A stretch of 64,000 nucleotides of DNA from Legionella drozanskii LLAP-1 (GTDB lineage: Bacteria; Pseudomonadota; Gammaproteobacteria; Legionellales; Legionellaceae), in contig NZ_LNXY01000003.1 in NCBI RefSeq assembly GCF_001467585.1, forward strand, positions 298,729-362,728, written 5' to 3'. The notes beneath the pieces are model-generated. The model worked only from the letters and a program-made list of their open reading frames with translations. It did not search any database and was not told the DNA's origin. Positions 53,051-61,500 of the stretch are shown piece after piece (within the stretch, counting starts at the first letter, position 1; the number at the start of each line of letters is the position of its first letter). The position numbers were made by a program, and so were the translations under genes.

Positions 53051-54295
53051 ATGAAAATAAATAAATCAAATGTTGATGGTTTGCCCCTACCCCAAGTAAC
53101 GCAAGAAGGCAAAACAGCACAGAAACGTTATTATGACGACAATCTTAAAGGCTTTGGCATTCGCGTTACATCGGGAGGATCGAAAGCCTTTTTTGTGGAA
53201 AAATTCATTAATAGGAAGCGTTGCCGAATTACTTTAGGCCACTACCCAGAGTTGACTACGGAAATGGCAAGAAACAAGGCTCTTGTCATACTTGGGCAAA
53301 TAGCCATGGGAGGCGACCCGATAGCTGACAAGAAAGCATCAACAATAGCAAATGTTACATTGAACGATGTTTTCAACGATTATCTTAAAACAAGAAAAAC
53401 CTTGAAACCCCAAACCATAATTAACTACCAACAAATTTTGGACAAAGGATTTACCAGTTGGAAAAACAAACCTATTCTTTCTATAACCAAAGATCGCATC
53501 AGCAAGTACCATGAAAAATTAGGAAAAGAAAATGGCGAAGCTTATGCCAATCTAGCCATGAGGATCCTGCGCGCGCTATTCAATTTTGCAGCTGGTCAAT
53601 ATGAAGATGCCAAAGGAAACTCACTCATCACTGAAAACCCGGTGAGACGGTTATCTCAAACACGTGCTTGGTATCGCATTGAACGTCGTCAATCCTATAT
53701 CAAATCTCATGAGTTGGAAGCCTGGTATGCAGGACTCCAAATCACACAGAATGAAGTGCTCAAAGATTATTTATTACTGATTTTACTTACTGGATTACGC
53801 CGACAAGAAGCGGCGACATTAAAATGGCCAGACGTGGATTTAACTGCCAAGGCATTGACGCTGGTTAAGACAAAAAATAATGAGACCCACACCCTACCCC
53901 TTTCTGATTTTCTCTACAATTTACTCTTGAACCGTAAAAAGAAACAAACGAATGATTATGTATTCCCCGGAACAGGAGCAGCAGGTCACATCATCGAACC
54001 ACGCAAACTAATGGCGCATGTTACTAAAGCATCAGGCGTACATTTTACTGTTCATGATTTAAGACGTACATTTATTACCATAGCTGAAAGCCTGGATATT
54101 CCTGCTTATGCGTTAAAACGATTAATGAATCATAAAATGAGTAATGATGTTACAGCGGGATATATTATTGTTGATGTTGAACGCCTGAGAAAGCCAATGC
54201 AACTAATTTCAGATTATATTTTAAAGTGTATGGGTGTCGTTAAGTCGGAGCATATTATTGCTCTCCAACCTATAAAAATGGAACTTTTGAAATGA
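53051..54295 (+). CDS. Tyrosine integrase (P4-like, Arm-binding DUF4102)
   Basis: This is 414 aa from the ATG at 53051; a TTG at 53015 in frame is less likely. The N-terminal arm-binding domain has KGFGIRVTSGGSKAFFVEK and GHYPELTTEMARNKA. The SAM-like core-binding domain spans about residues 108-190. The catalytic domain has TGLRRQEAATLKW, HDLRRTFIT and LMNHKMSNDVTAGYI, giving the Arg, His/Arg and Tyr residues. Such enzymes insert islands into tRNA 3' ends, in line with the tRNA-Thr fragment just upstream. It appears intact. Confidence 0.93.
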   Translation: MKINKSNVDGLPLPQVTQEGKTAQKRYYDDNLKGFGIRVTSGGSKAFFVEKFINRKRCRITLGHYPELTTEMARNKALVILGQIAMGGDPIADKKASTIANVTLNDVFNDYLKTRKTLKPQTIINYQQILDKGFTSWKNKPILSITKDRISKYHEKLGKENGEAYANLAMRILRALFNFAAGQYEDAKGNSLITENPVRRLSQTRAWYRIERRQSYIKSHELEAWYAGLQITQNEVLKDYLLLILLTGLRRQEAATLKWPDVDLTAKALTLVKTKNNETHTLPLSDFLYNLLLNRKKKQTNDYVFPGTGAAGHIIEPRKLMAHVTKASGVHFTVHDLRRTFITIAESLDIPAYALKRLMNHKMSNDVTAGYIIVDVERLRKPMQLISDYILKCMGVVKSEHIIALQPIKMELLK

Positions 54296-54505
54296 GTACC
54301 CTACAATGCCCGAATTGCTTATCGCGATTCGCTCGATATTGAATCAAGCACGAACCCAGCTGCAATAGACAATTAATTATACGCATGAATCAATTACTAT
54401 CATTTAAATATTTATTTAAACTTTATGATTATTTCCCCACTAATAATATACAAATAAAATACACATTGTATTTATTTATCATATTCTTATGTCTTAAATT
54501 ATATG
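54296..54505. other. Gap between integrase and the RiPP cluster promoter
   Basis: This very A/T-rich sequence has no credible ORF or long repeat. The integrase terminator is not obvious. Confidence 0.35.
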
Positions 54506-54548
54506 TATAATACGTACTTCGTGAGCAAGTTACTCAATCGATGCTCAC
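54506..54548 (+). promoter_or_regulatory. Promoter and leader dyad of the RiPP cluster
   Basis: A consensus -10, TATAAT (54506-54511), has no good -35. It is followed by a 7-bp dyad, GTGAGCA and TGCTCAC (54521-54527, 54542-54548, 14-base spacer), that begins about where the transcript should start. The dyad could be an operator or a 5' stem that stabilises the precursor mRNA. The precursor ATG is 58 bases further on. Confidence 0.45.
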
Positions 54549-54606
54549 AAAGGACACAAAAACATCCCTATGTTTTTGAAATATAATACAATTTAAGGAA
54601 ATTATC

Positions 54607-54684
54607 ATGGATCTAACTATCGAAATCATTGAAGAATCAACTACTAGCGTAGAAGTTTTGTGTAACTCTGTTGCTTGTCCATAG
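54607..54684 (+). CDS. 25-residue RiPP precursor peptide with two Cys
   Basis: ATG at 54607 has AAGGAA six bases ahead, an excellent site, and the frame ends TAG at 54684. The leader-like part MDLTIEIIEESTTS is acidic and beta-prone; the C-terminal part is VEVLCNSVACP with both Cys. It is the first gene of an operon with an MNIO enzyme. The short M-x-x-x-I-x-I start and the L-C-x-S motif recall methanobactin precursors (core starting LCGS), though overall similarity is low. I infer that Cys19 and/or Cys24 are modified. It was found by reading the sequence; gene finders are likely to miss it. Confidence 0.8.
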   Translation: MDLTIEIIEESTTSVEVLCNSVACP

Positions 54685-54689
54685 AATTG

Positions 54690-54712
54690 AGGTCAGGTTA
54701 ATAATCTGACCT
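54690..54712 (+). terminator. Attenuator-like hairpin after the precursor gene
   Basis: AGGTCAG and CTGACCT form a perfect 7-bp stem with a 9-base loop, followed by TTTAAATTTTCTT. It stands 5 bases after the precursor stop and 12 before the next gene. A leaky terminator here would raise precursor over enzyme levels, as after the precursor at 10242. Confidence 0.7.
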
Positions 54713-54724
54713 TTAAATTTTCTT

Positions 54725-55261
54725 ATGAAGTCAAATAATATTTTTATTAAAGTTGCTACCGCTGAAGATGCTTCAGGCTGGGCTAATATGCTTTTAAAAC
54801 TTGATGGTGAAGTTGAGTACACTACCTTTGAAGCAGGTGAGAGATCTTCTGAAATAAATAAGTACAAAGATAAAATAATTGAGGTAGAAAAAGATCCTAA
54901 ATCAATTATCTTTTTAGCAATAGATAATCAATTAAAAGACAACATTGTTGTGGGATATTTATGTATAGAAGCATATAAAAACAAGAGAAAATGTCATGTT
55001 GCCACCGTTGGAATAGGTATTCTTAAGTCACATTCTATGCAGGGCATAGCAAATAAATTTTCTGAGAAATTTATAAAGCATGTTACCGAGAGCGGATTAA
55101 AAAGAATCGAAGCTCATATAGCAGAAAGTAATTATAAATCTATTAATCTTGCCAAAAGATTTGGTTTTACTATAGAAGGCATTAAAAGCAAAGCTATACG
55201 AATCAATAGTATTTATCAGGACGAATATTTAATGGCCTTGGAAATTGACAGCTATGAATAA
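54725..55261 (+). CDS. GNAT acetyltransferase of the RiPP cluster
   Basis: This 178-aa RimJ/RimL-like acetyltransferase has VGIGILKSHSMQGIANKFSE (acetyl-CoA loop region), then RIEAHIAESNYKSINLAKRFGF and a closing EYLMALEI. It could acetylate the peptide N-terminus or a side chain, or serve for self-protection. It is the first enzyme gene after the attenuator, and its stop overlaps the next ATG. The acetyl-CoA loop is less canonical (SHSMQG), so acetyl transfer is likely but not certain. Confidence 0.82.
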   Translation: MKSNNIFIKVATAEDASGWANMLLKLDGEVEYTTFEAGERSSEINKYKDKIIEVEKDPKSIIFLAIDNQLKDNIVVGYLCIEAYKNKRKCHVATVGIGILKSHSMQGIANKFSEKFIKHVTESGLKRIEAHIAESNYKSINLAKRFGFTIEGIKSKAIRINSIYQDEYLMALEIDSYE

Positions 55262-56087
55262 CGCATCAATACAAAAAGCGCTAGCGGCTTTAATCACGAA
55301 TTATAATATTTTAGAAAACTATAATAATTATCGAGAACAAATTATATCAGAGTTAAATCTTAGTCAATCTGATGCGAATATTCTTAATGATTTTTATGAA
55401 AGTAATAAGCATAGCTTTACCGCTTCTGCAAAAATTCTAAAAAAAAATCGGTGGGATGACATTCAGTTATCTATACCAATATCGGCAAGCTATATTGATC
55501 ATCAAACACTTAGCCTAATATGGGAAGATTATCTTAGTGCGTATAAAATTACAGATATAGTTCCTAAAAATCCATTAGTCGAAAGTATATTATTCTTAAA
55601 TTTTGTTGAGAATAGCCATTTATTAAACGCAGTACAAAAAGAACTTATTAAATACGAACGCATTAGAAACGAAGTTACTTATAAGCATCATGAAAATTTC
55701 ATCAGTCCCACTATAAATCAAGAACATAATCCTACTGAAGACACAATGAGCTTTTATTCTAGTTATATGCATGAATGTAATAGGATTGAAACTTTCGAAT
55801 ACAATATATCTGCAGTAATCATTAACCATCCTATTAATGAAGAAGAAATTGTGAAAGAAATTTGTTATGTATTGTTTTTTAAGAATTTGAATAAAGAAGG
55901 TATAGGAACTTTAAGGATATCCTGTGATGGTAAAAATATTATTGATAATATTTCAACGAATATGGGCAGCCTATTGGAGATATACGAATTTAATAAAACC
56001 AAGTTAACTAAAAAAGAATTTCTTCAATTTATTGCAAATCTTAAAAAAATTGGGGTTTTATCAATTAATAAAAAAGAAGGATTGTAA
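55254..56087 (+). CDS. Probable MNIO partner/precursor-binding protein
   Basis: This is 277 aa from the ATG at 55254, overlapping the GNAT stop; a TTG at 55245 is less likely. No strong family match. The N-terminal helical part (about residues 15-100), with NDFYESNKHSFTASAKILKKNRW and then IWEDYLSAY, recalls the helical domain of DUF2063/MbnC partners. The C-terminal half is mixed alpha/beta and may hold the peptide. It overlaps the MNIO gene by one base (TAATG). By position and size it should deliver the precursor to the MNIO. Confidence 0.65.
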   Translation: MNNASIQKALAALITNYNILENYNNYREQIISELNLSQSDANILNDFYESNKHSFTASAKILKKNRWDDIQLSIPISASYIDHQTLSLIWEDYLSAYKITDIVPKNPLVESILFLNFVENSHLLNAVQKELIKYERIRNEVTYKHHENFISPTINQEHNPTEDTMSFYSSYMHECNRIETFEYNISAVIINHPINEEEIVKEICYVLFFKNLNKEGIGTLRISCDGKNIIDNISTNMGSLLEIYEFNKTKLTKKEFLQFIANLKKIGVLSINKKEGL

Positions 56088-56932
56088 TGCTTTATTCCTC
56101 GGGAGCAGACCTTGGTATTGGTATAAGTTATATGAATGCTATAGGAGAGCATATAGCAAAAAATATTGAAATTTTCGATTTTATTGAAGCTTATTCCGAA
56201 AGATTTTTTATTCGTGATGACAATAGTTTGTTAAATAAAATTATCAAAAATAAGCCTGTAGTATTACATGGCTTAGATCTTTCTTTGGGTACGCCTGGTA
56301 ATTTAGATGAAGTGTACTGTAATAAACTTGCTTCGGTTATTAATGAGACAAATTGTTGTTGGTTTAGCGATCATATTAGTCTTACAAAAATTGAAAATAT
56401 TGAGGTAGGCCATTTAATGCCTATTTGCTTTAATGATGAAAATATAGAATTAATAGTTTCAAAAATTAAGGCACTGACAAAAAATATAACCACCCCTTTT
56501 TTACTTGAGAATATTACTTATTATTATCAAATCCCCAATTCTGACATTAAAGAAGCAGATTTTATAAGTTGTATTCTTCATCAAGCGGACTGCGGAATGC
56601 TATTAGATTTAAACAATTTATATTTAAATTCCTTAAATCATAATTACGATCCTTATGAATACTTAAAAAAAATCCCCTTAGAACGTGTTGTGGAAATACA
56701 TCTAGCTGGGGGCTCATTTAAAGAAAATATGCATGTTGATACTCATGCTAACTCCATTTCCAAAGAAGTCTGGGATTTATTTGAATACGTTGCTAAAACG
56801 GTCCCTTTTCGAGGGGTCATCATTGAGCGTGATGCCAATTTTGAGCCATTTTCAGAAATTATAGAAGAAGTTAAATTTGCTAGAAGTATCATGAAAAAGT
56901 ATAGGATTGAACGGTCAAGAAAAATGTTATAA
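56087..56932 (+). CDS. MNIO (DUF692) multinuclear iron oxidase of the RiPP cluster
   Basis: This 281-aa TIM-barrel enzyme has all main blocks of the family: VLHGLDLSLG, FSDHISLT, GHLMP, LLENITYY, LLDLNNLYLN, EIHLAGG, VDTHANS, EVWDLF and IIERDANF. These supply the His, Asp and Glu iron ligands. It is clearly different from the MNIO at 10314. MNIOs turn Cys into oxazolone/thioamide, thiooxazole or related groups; the probable substrate is the two-Cys peptide encoded at 54607. AGGA lies five bases before the ATG. Confidence 0.92.
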   Translation: MLYSSGADLGIGISYMNAIGEHIAKNIEIFDFIEAYSERFFIRDDNSLLNKIIKNKPVVLHGLDLSLGTPGNLDEVYCNKLASVINETNCCWFSDHISLTKIENIEVGHLMPICFNDENIELIVSKIKALTKNITTPFLLENITYYYQIPNSDIKEADFISCILHQADCGMLLDLNNLYLNSLNHNYDPYEYLKKIPLERVVEIHLAGGSFKENMHVDTHANSISKEVWDLFEYVAKTVPFRGVIIERDANFEPFSEIIEEVKFARSIMKKYRIERSRKML

Positions 56933-56944
56933 AGGCTTCTTATA

Positions 56945-57706
56945 ATGAATTATTGCAAAAATGGTTATGAATTACATCAGGGATTTTTTGATCAAAATGA
57001 AATAAAGTTTTGGCAAACTGGCGCATCCTATCTTAAAGAAATTCCTGAAATCGTGGCTGGACCCATGAAATACTTTGAAAAAAGTCAGCTTACAGGGGAT
57101 AGCATTCTTAATAGGGTAGAGAAATTTTGTGATTACTTGCCTTTATTAGATACTCTGGTACGAGGTGAGAAAATTAGGAGCTTACTTAAAGACGTAACGG
57201 GTAGAGATTATAGAGTTTTTAAAGAAAAAATTAATTTTAAATTAGCTGGAGCGGGTGGTTTTAAGCCACATCAAGATGGTGCTGCTTTTAGAAGTTTTGT
57301 AAATGATGAGTTAGTTACAATTATTATTCCAATTCATACTGCAGACGATAGAAATGGTTGCTTCAGAATTTCAAAGAATAAATTTGAGAAGAAAATTATT
57401 ACGCATACAACTGGTAGTATTGAAGACCCTGGATATGATGTTAATAAGGATGAAAATTGGCAAAGTGTGCCCATGCAACCAGGGGATATTTTGTGCTTCA
57501 GTTCTTATTTAGTCCATCAATCGAATGACAACTTATCTAGTTTAGACAGAAGTTGTTATTTTATTACCTATTCTCCATATGAATTAGGCGATCAGAGAGA
57601 AAAATACTTTGCATACAAAAGAGAAAAATTTCCTCCCAGAATTGAGCGAGATACAACCAAAGATTATGAAAGTTGGCGTCAAAATTTAGCTAGAGAAATT
57701 ATTTAG
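56945..57706 (+). CDS. Phytanoyl-CoA dioxygenase-like Fe(II)/2-oxoglutarate oxygenase
   Basis: This 253-aa jelly-roll oxygenase has metal ligands visible as His and Asp in KPHQDGAAF (about residues 110-118) and the distal His in YLVHQSNDN near residue 200. An Arg some residues later, in SLDRSCYF, binds 2-oxoglutarate. It would hydroxylate or desaturate a residue of the peptide or of a sugar. It lies 12 bases behind the MNIO gene in the same operon. Confidence 0.88.
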   Translation: MNYCKNGYELHQGFFDQNEIKFWQTGASYLKEIPEIVAGPMKYFEKSQLTGDSILNRVEKFCDYLPLLDTLVRGEKIRSLLKDVTGRDYRVFKEKINFKLAGAGGFKPHQDGAAFRSFVNDELVTIIIPIHTADDRNGCFRISKNKFEKKIITHTTGSIEDPGYDVNKDENWQSVPMQPGDILCFSSYLVHQSNDNLSSLDRSCYFITYSPYELGDQREKYFAYKREKFPPRIERDTTKDYESWRQNLAREII

Positions 57707-57770
57707 GAATAGTAACTCTAAGAAGTATAGAAAATACGCTGAGCTATATAAATCATTAAACAGGATTAAA

Positions 57771-58556
57771 ATGCTGTGTAATTTAAAAGAAATTCAAACC
57801 CATATTAGTAGTGAAAGCTATTGTAGCCATCCTGGAAAGCCAAGTGAACTGCAATATCTCAATGATATAGATATTCAAGATTATAATTTAATTACTACAA
57901 TTTATAAAAATGGTTTTGCTGTATTAAATGTAAAAGATAAGCCATTACTTTCCATATTAAGAAACTTATCTAAGGTATTGGGTAGGCAAGTTAAAGATGG
58001 TGGTATTAATAAAAAATACGTAGCTAAAATAGAAGCTGCTAAAAATGGAAAATTTTATATCAATACTGTGATCTCTCAACCGCTTCATATGGATGAAGGA
58101 TATCGCAAAGTATTTCCTAGATTTGTTTCGCTTTATTGTATTCGACCCTCTCAGGTTGGTGGCTTGAGCACTATAGTCAAAGTTAGTGAATTACTGAATG
58201 AATTATCTCGTGTGTTTAAAGAAGATATGGATAAATTATTCCAACCAAATTTTATTGAAATCGATACAGCGTGTGGGAAAGTAAGTAAGCAAATACTTTT
58301 TTACACTAATACAAATGCTATTGGTATGTCATATTCTCCCATGTTTCGGGATATTAAAACCTCCTCGATAGGTTACGAAATTATTTCTTTTATTAACCAT
58401 TTTATTCATGATCCTAATAATCAATATAGGTTGCTTCTTAAAGAAAACGATCTATTGCTAATGGATAATTGCCAAGTTTTTCACGGTAGAACAGCCTTTA
58501 ATGAAAATGATAATAGGTTGCTACTTCGATTATGGAATGATGTATGTAGCCTATGA
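57771..58556 (+). CDS. TauD/clavaminate-synthase-like Fe(II)/2-oxoglutarate oxygenase
   Basis: This is a 261-aa second oxygenase, unrelated in detail to the preceding one. Ligands are His and Asp in QPLHMDEGYR, the distal His in CQVFHGRTAF and the 2-oxoglutarate Arg in RLLLRLW near the end. TauD-type enzymes hydroxylate amino acids at the beta or gamma carbon. AGGA is five bases ahead of the ATG, and the stop overlaps the ABC transporter start (ATGA). Confidence 0.88.
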   Translation: MLCNLKEIQTHISSESYCSHPGKPSELQYLNDIDIQDYNLITTIYKNGFAVLNVKDKPLLSILRNLSKVLGRQVKDGGINKKYVAKIEAAKNGKFYINTVISQPLHMDEGYRKVFPRFVSLYCIRPSQVGGLSTIVKVSELLNELSRVFKEDMDKLFQPNFIEIDTACGKVSKQILFYTNTNAIGMSYSPMFRDIKTSSIGYEIISFINHFIHDPNNQYRLLLKENDLLLMDNCQVFHGRTAFNENDNRLLLRLWNDVCSL

Positions 58557-60259
58557 CTATTTTAACGTTGTCCCAAATATACTTATCTCTTGTTAAGAAG
58601 CAAAAAATAGGGTTTTTCCTTCTTATAGCTACCTCCCTTTTCGGAGCGCTACAACAATGTATTATGCCTTGGGGAATAAGATATATTGTTAATACAATGT
58701 CTACTGCTAAATATAATCATATATCTATAAGCAGGACAATAGGCTTTTTTTTAATTGTTTTTGTTATTTCTGAAATGATTATAAGAAGTCAAGGAGTATT
58801 TATTGCCATAGTAATGCCTAAATTTAAAGCAAATATAAAAAGTTATTTTATAAATAATATGCTTATGATGAATTATGGATATTTTCTAGAAAACATGCCG
58901 GGTGTATTAACACAGAAAGTTAATGATATTGTTTCCTCTTCAGAAAGGATAGCTCAAATCATAATTTATAACTTTTTCACTATTATAATGTCACTTTTAC
59001 TAATCATTGGTTTTATGTATTACATTCAGCCATTTTATTCATTTCTTATAATGACATGGTTCACATTTCATGTATTAACAACTTGGCTAAGATTGAAAAA
59101 ATCGCTTCCTTTAGTCCAAGTTCATAATAAAGTTCATTCTTCAATTTGTGGAAATTTAAGCGAGCTGATAAGTCGTATTACTTCAGTTAAGACTTATTTG
59201 GGCAAGGATTATGAGTTAAAAAGAATAGATAAGGAGCTTCATAAAGAAAAGTTATCTTTAAAAGGAGCGCAGCTTTTTTTTGAGAAAGCAAAAGTAATTC
59301 AAAGTATATTTTCATTATTTTTCATAATTATTTTAATAGTTCATCAGATATATGGATTTAATAATGGAAAGTATTCTATTGGGGATTTTATCTTTGTTGT
59401 CTTTGTAAGCTTTAACTTAATTACCTATGTTTGGTTTAGTTCATTTCAGTTAACTATATTTTCACGCGAAATTGCTACAATAAAAGATGCCTATGCTGTA
59501 TTAACCAAAGGTGATGCAGACTTATATGACTTAAAAAATTCTAACATGTTAGGTATTCCAAATAACCCTGATATAAAAATTAAAAATTTAAGTTTTATGT
59601 TTTCCTCCGGGAATAAAGTTATTAATGATTTATCATTAGAGATTAGTTTCAACGATAAAATTCTTTTATATGGTAAGTCTGGCACCGGAAAATCCACCTT
59701 AGCCAAAATTTTGGTGGGGTTGTATTCAGGCTTTAGTGGTGAAATAACGGTTGGTAATAAACCACTAAGCGATTTTTCGAGAAACGAACTTAATAGACTA
59801 GTTATACTAGTCGAACAACAAACCATTTTATTCAATAGGACAATTCGAGAAAATATATGTTACAGCAATGTCAATTACAACCTAGAAGAACTTGAACACG
59901 CTTTGAATATATCCTGCTGTAATGAGTTTATCACTAAGTTAGAACATGGTTTAGATACTAAGCTTGGCGAAAAGGGCATATCTCTTTCAGGTGGTCAAAT
60001 TCAACGAATTGCTATTGCTCGTGCAGTTTTATTTAATCCAAAAATATTAATTTTGGATGAATCCACCTCTGGCTTAGAGAATGAGTTGGAAAAGCAAGTT
60101 ATTAGTAACCTGGTTGCCTTAAAAAATATGACCTTAATTATTATTAGCCATTCCGTAGATCTGTTATCAATAATCCCTAAAAAATTTAATATGCTTATCA
60201 ATACTGAACAAGTATCCATAAATTATGGCAACAAAGGTGTAATAGAATGTCTGAGTTAA
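58553..60259 (+). CDS. ABC exporter, fused permease and ATPase
   Basis: This 568-aa half transporter has six membrane helices in residues 15-310 and an ATPase domain (about 345-568): Walker A GKSGTGKST, signature LSGGQIQRIA, Walker B ILILDEST and the switch His in ISHS. It lacks an N-terminal C39 peptidase, so it does not itself cut a leader. As a homodimer it should export the mature product or a biosynthetic intermediate. It overlaps both neighbours. Confidence 0.92.
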   Translation: MTILTLSQIYLSLVKKQKIGFFLLIATSLFGALQQCIMPWGIRYIVNTMSTAKYNHISISRTIGFFLIVFVISEMIIRSQGVFIAIVMPKFKANIKSYFINNMLMMNYGYFLENMPGVLTQKVNDIVSSSERIAQIIIYNFFTIIMSLLLIIGFMYYIQPFYSFLIMTWFTFHVLTTWLRLKKSLPLVQVHNKVHSSICGNLSELISRITSVKTYLGKDYELKRIDKELHKEKLSLKGAQLFFEKAKVIQSIFSLFFIIILIVHQIYGFNNGKYSIGDFIFVVFVSFNLITYVWFSSFQLTIFSREIATIKDAYAVLTKGDADLYDLKNSNMLGIPNNPDIKIKNLSFMFSSGNKVINDLSLEISFNDKILLYGKSGTGKSTLAKILVGLYSGFSGEITVGNKPLSDFSRNELNRLVILVEQQTILFNRTIRENICYSNVNYNLEELEHALNISCCNEFITKLEHGLDTKLGEKGISLSGGQIQRIAIARAVLFNPKILILDESTSGLENELEKQVISNLVALKNMTLIIISHSVDLLSIIPKKFNMLINTEQVSINYGNKGVIECLS

Positions 60260-61500
60260 CGAGTGATAAATCGCAACATTTTAGTAAAAAGTTTTTTCAG
60301 TTTCGAGCTATATATTATTTTAATGAAACAAAAGAGTTATTAGCACGCCATAAGCTATTAGTTGCTTTTATTATTTGCTTATTAGCGCCAGGCATTAGTA
60401 ACGTTAAGGCAATAGGTATACCTTTTTTTGTCATTATTAATCCTGAAATAACACTAAAGCTTAAGTTTATTAATTTAATAGCTCTGTTAGTCTTTTTAAT
60501 GATGCTAACCACAGCGCAAGGTAAGTTCATTAAAGGTGGGACATTTAGAGATTATTTACAGACTTTCTCTATCAATCCTACGGTTCACAAATCAATAGAT
60601 ACTATCATTCTTCTGCTTTCTTTAAACGTGGTATGGCTAGCTATTTTATTTGGTGGGGCCATGATTCCTTTGATACCTGCCAGTAACTTATTACTCTATT
60701 CTTACTATGCTCTGTACGCAGCCTTAATTGCGAATCTGATTACTTTTTTATTAAATAGCTTATATTCTCGATACATAAGTATGTTGGCTATTACATTTTC
60801 ACTGGTTTTAATCGCAATGATTTCTGCAAAGCAAATTTGGCAATTAAACCTAATCGCATTTTTATTAACTGGAATAATCAGTATTCTTAACTTTCGATTA
60901 ATCCAGCCTCATAGAAGAAAACGAAAACGCTTTAAAAACAGTCAACAGAAAAAGTTTAATCAGCTAATGAGTGGAAACTCATTGAAGTCGACTTTCCTCC
61001 TTCAAACCGCAACATCCCGGGCTAATAGAAACACTCTGTTATTGAGGGGGGGTATCTGTCTTCTCTTATCTTTTCTTTCGTATAATTTATTTTCTTCCCA
61101 AGAAGTTGATAGAACCGGAGTATTTGTTCTTATTTTAGTCAATTTGGAAGTGTATATTTTATCAACATTCATGACTTTTTTTCAAAAAGATGAATTGAAC
61201 TTTCAATTATTTCATCGCATTTATCCTTATCCATTAGGATTTAAACGATTGATAGAAATCATTACAATTTTCGGATATTTACTTTTAGTTACACAACCTC
61301 TAATGATGTTTACCTTAATTAAAATACCTGGCAATACTAGAGCATTAATGATAGTCCTCTTCATTAGTCTTATGACGATTGCAATAAATAGACTCCTCTA
61401 TGCTTATTCACTTCGTTTTTGTTTATTTACTTCCCTGTTAAATATGATAGGTAACATTATTATGCAATATATATTGATAGGAGCTACTCTTGGAAATTAG
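60247..61500 (+). CDS. ABC-2-like multi-pass permease
   Basis: This 417-aa membrane protein has about ten to twelve hydrophobic helices and a basic cytoplasmic loop near residue 225 (HRRKRKRFK). Sequence similarity to a named family is not evident, but it overlaps a separate ATPase gene by 11 bases, so together they should form an ABC transporter for export or self-immunity. It overlaps the preceding ABC exporter by 13 bases. Confidence 0.75.
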   Translation: MSELTSDKSQHFSKKFFQFRAIYYFNETKELLARHKLLVAFIICLLAPGISNVKAIGIPFFVIINPEITLKLKFINLIALLVFLMMLTTAQGKFIKGGTFRDYLQTFSINPTVHKSIDTIILLLSLNVVWLAILFGGAMIPLIPASNLLLYSYYALYAALIANLITFLLNSLYSRYISMLAITFSLVLIAMISAKQIWQLNLIAFLLTGIISILNFRLIQPHRRKRKRFKNSQQKKFNQLMSGNSLKSTFLLQTATSRANRNTLLLRGGICLLLSFLSYNLFSSQEVDRTGVFVLILVNLEVYILSTFMTFFQKDELNFQLFHRIYPYPLGFKRLIEIITIFGYLLLVTQPLMMFTLIKIPGNTRALMIVLFISLMTIAINRLLYAYSLRFCLFTSLLNMIGNIIMQYILIGATLGN

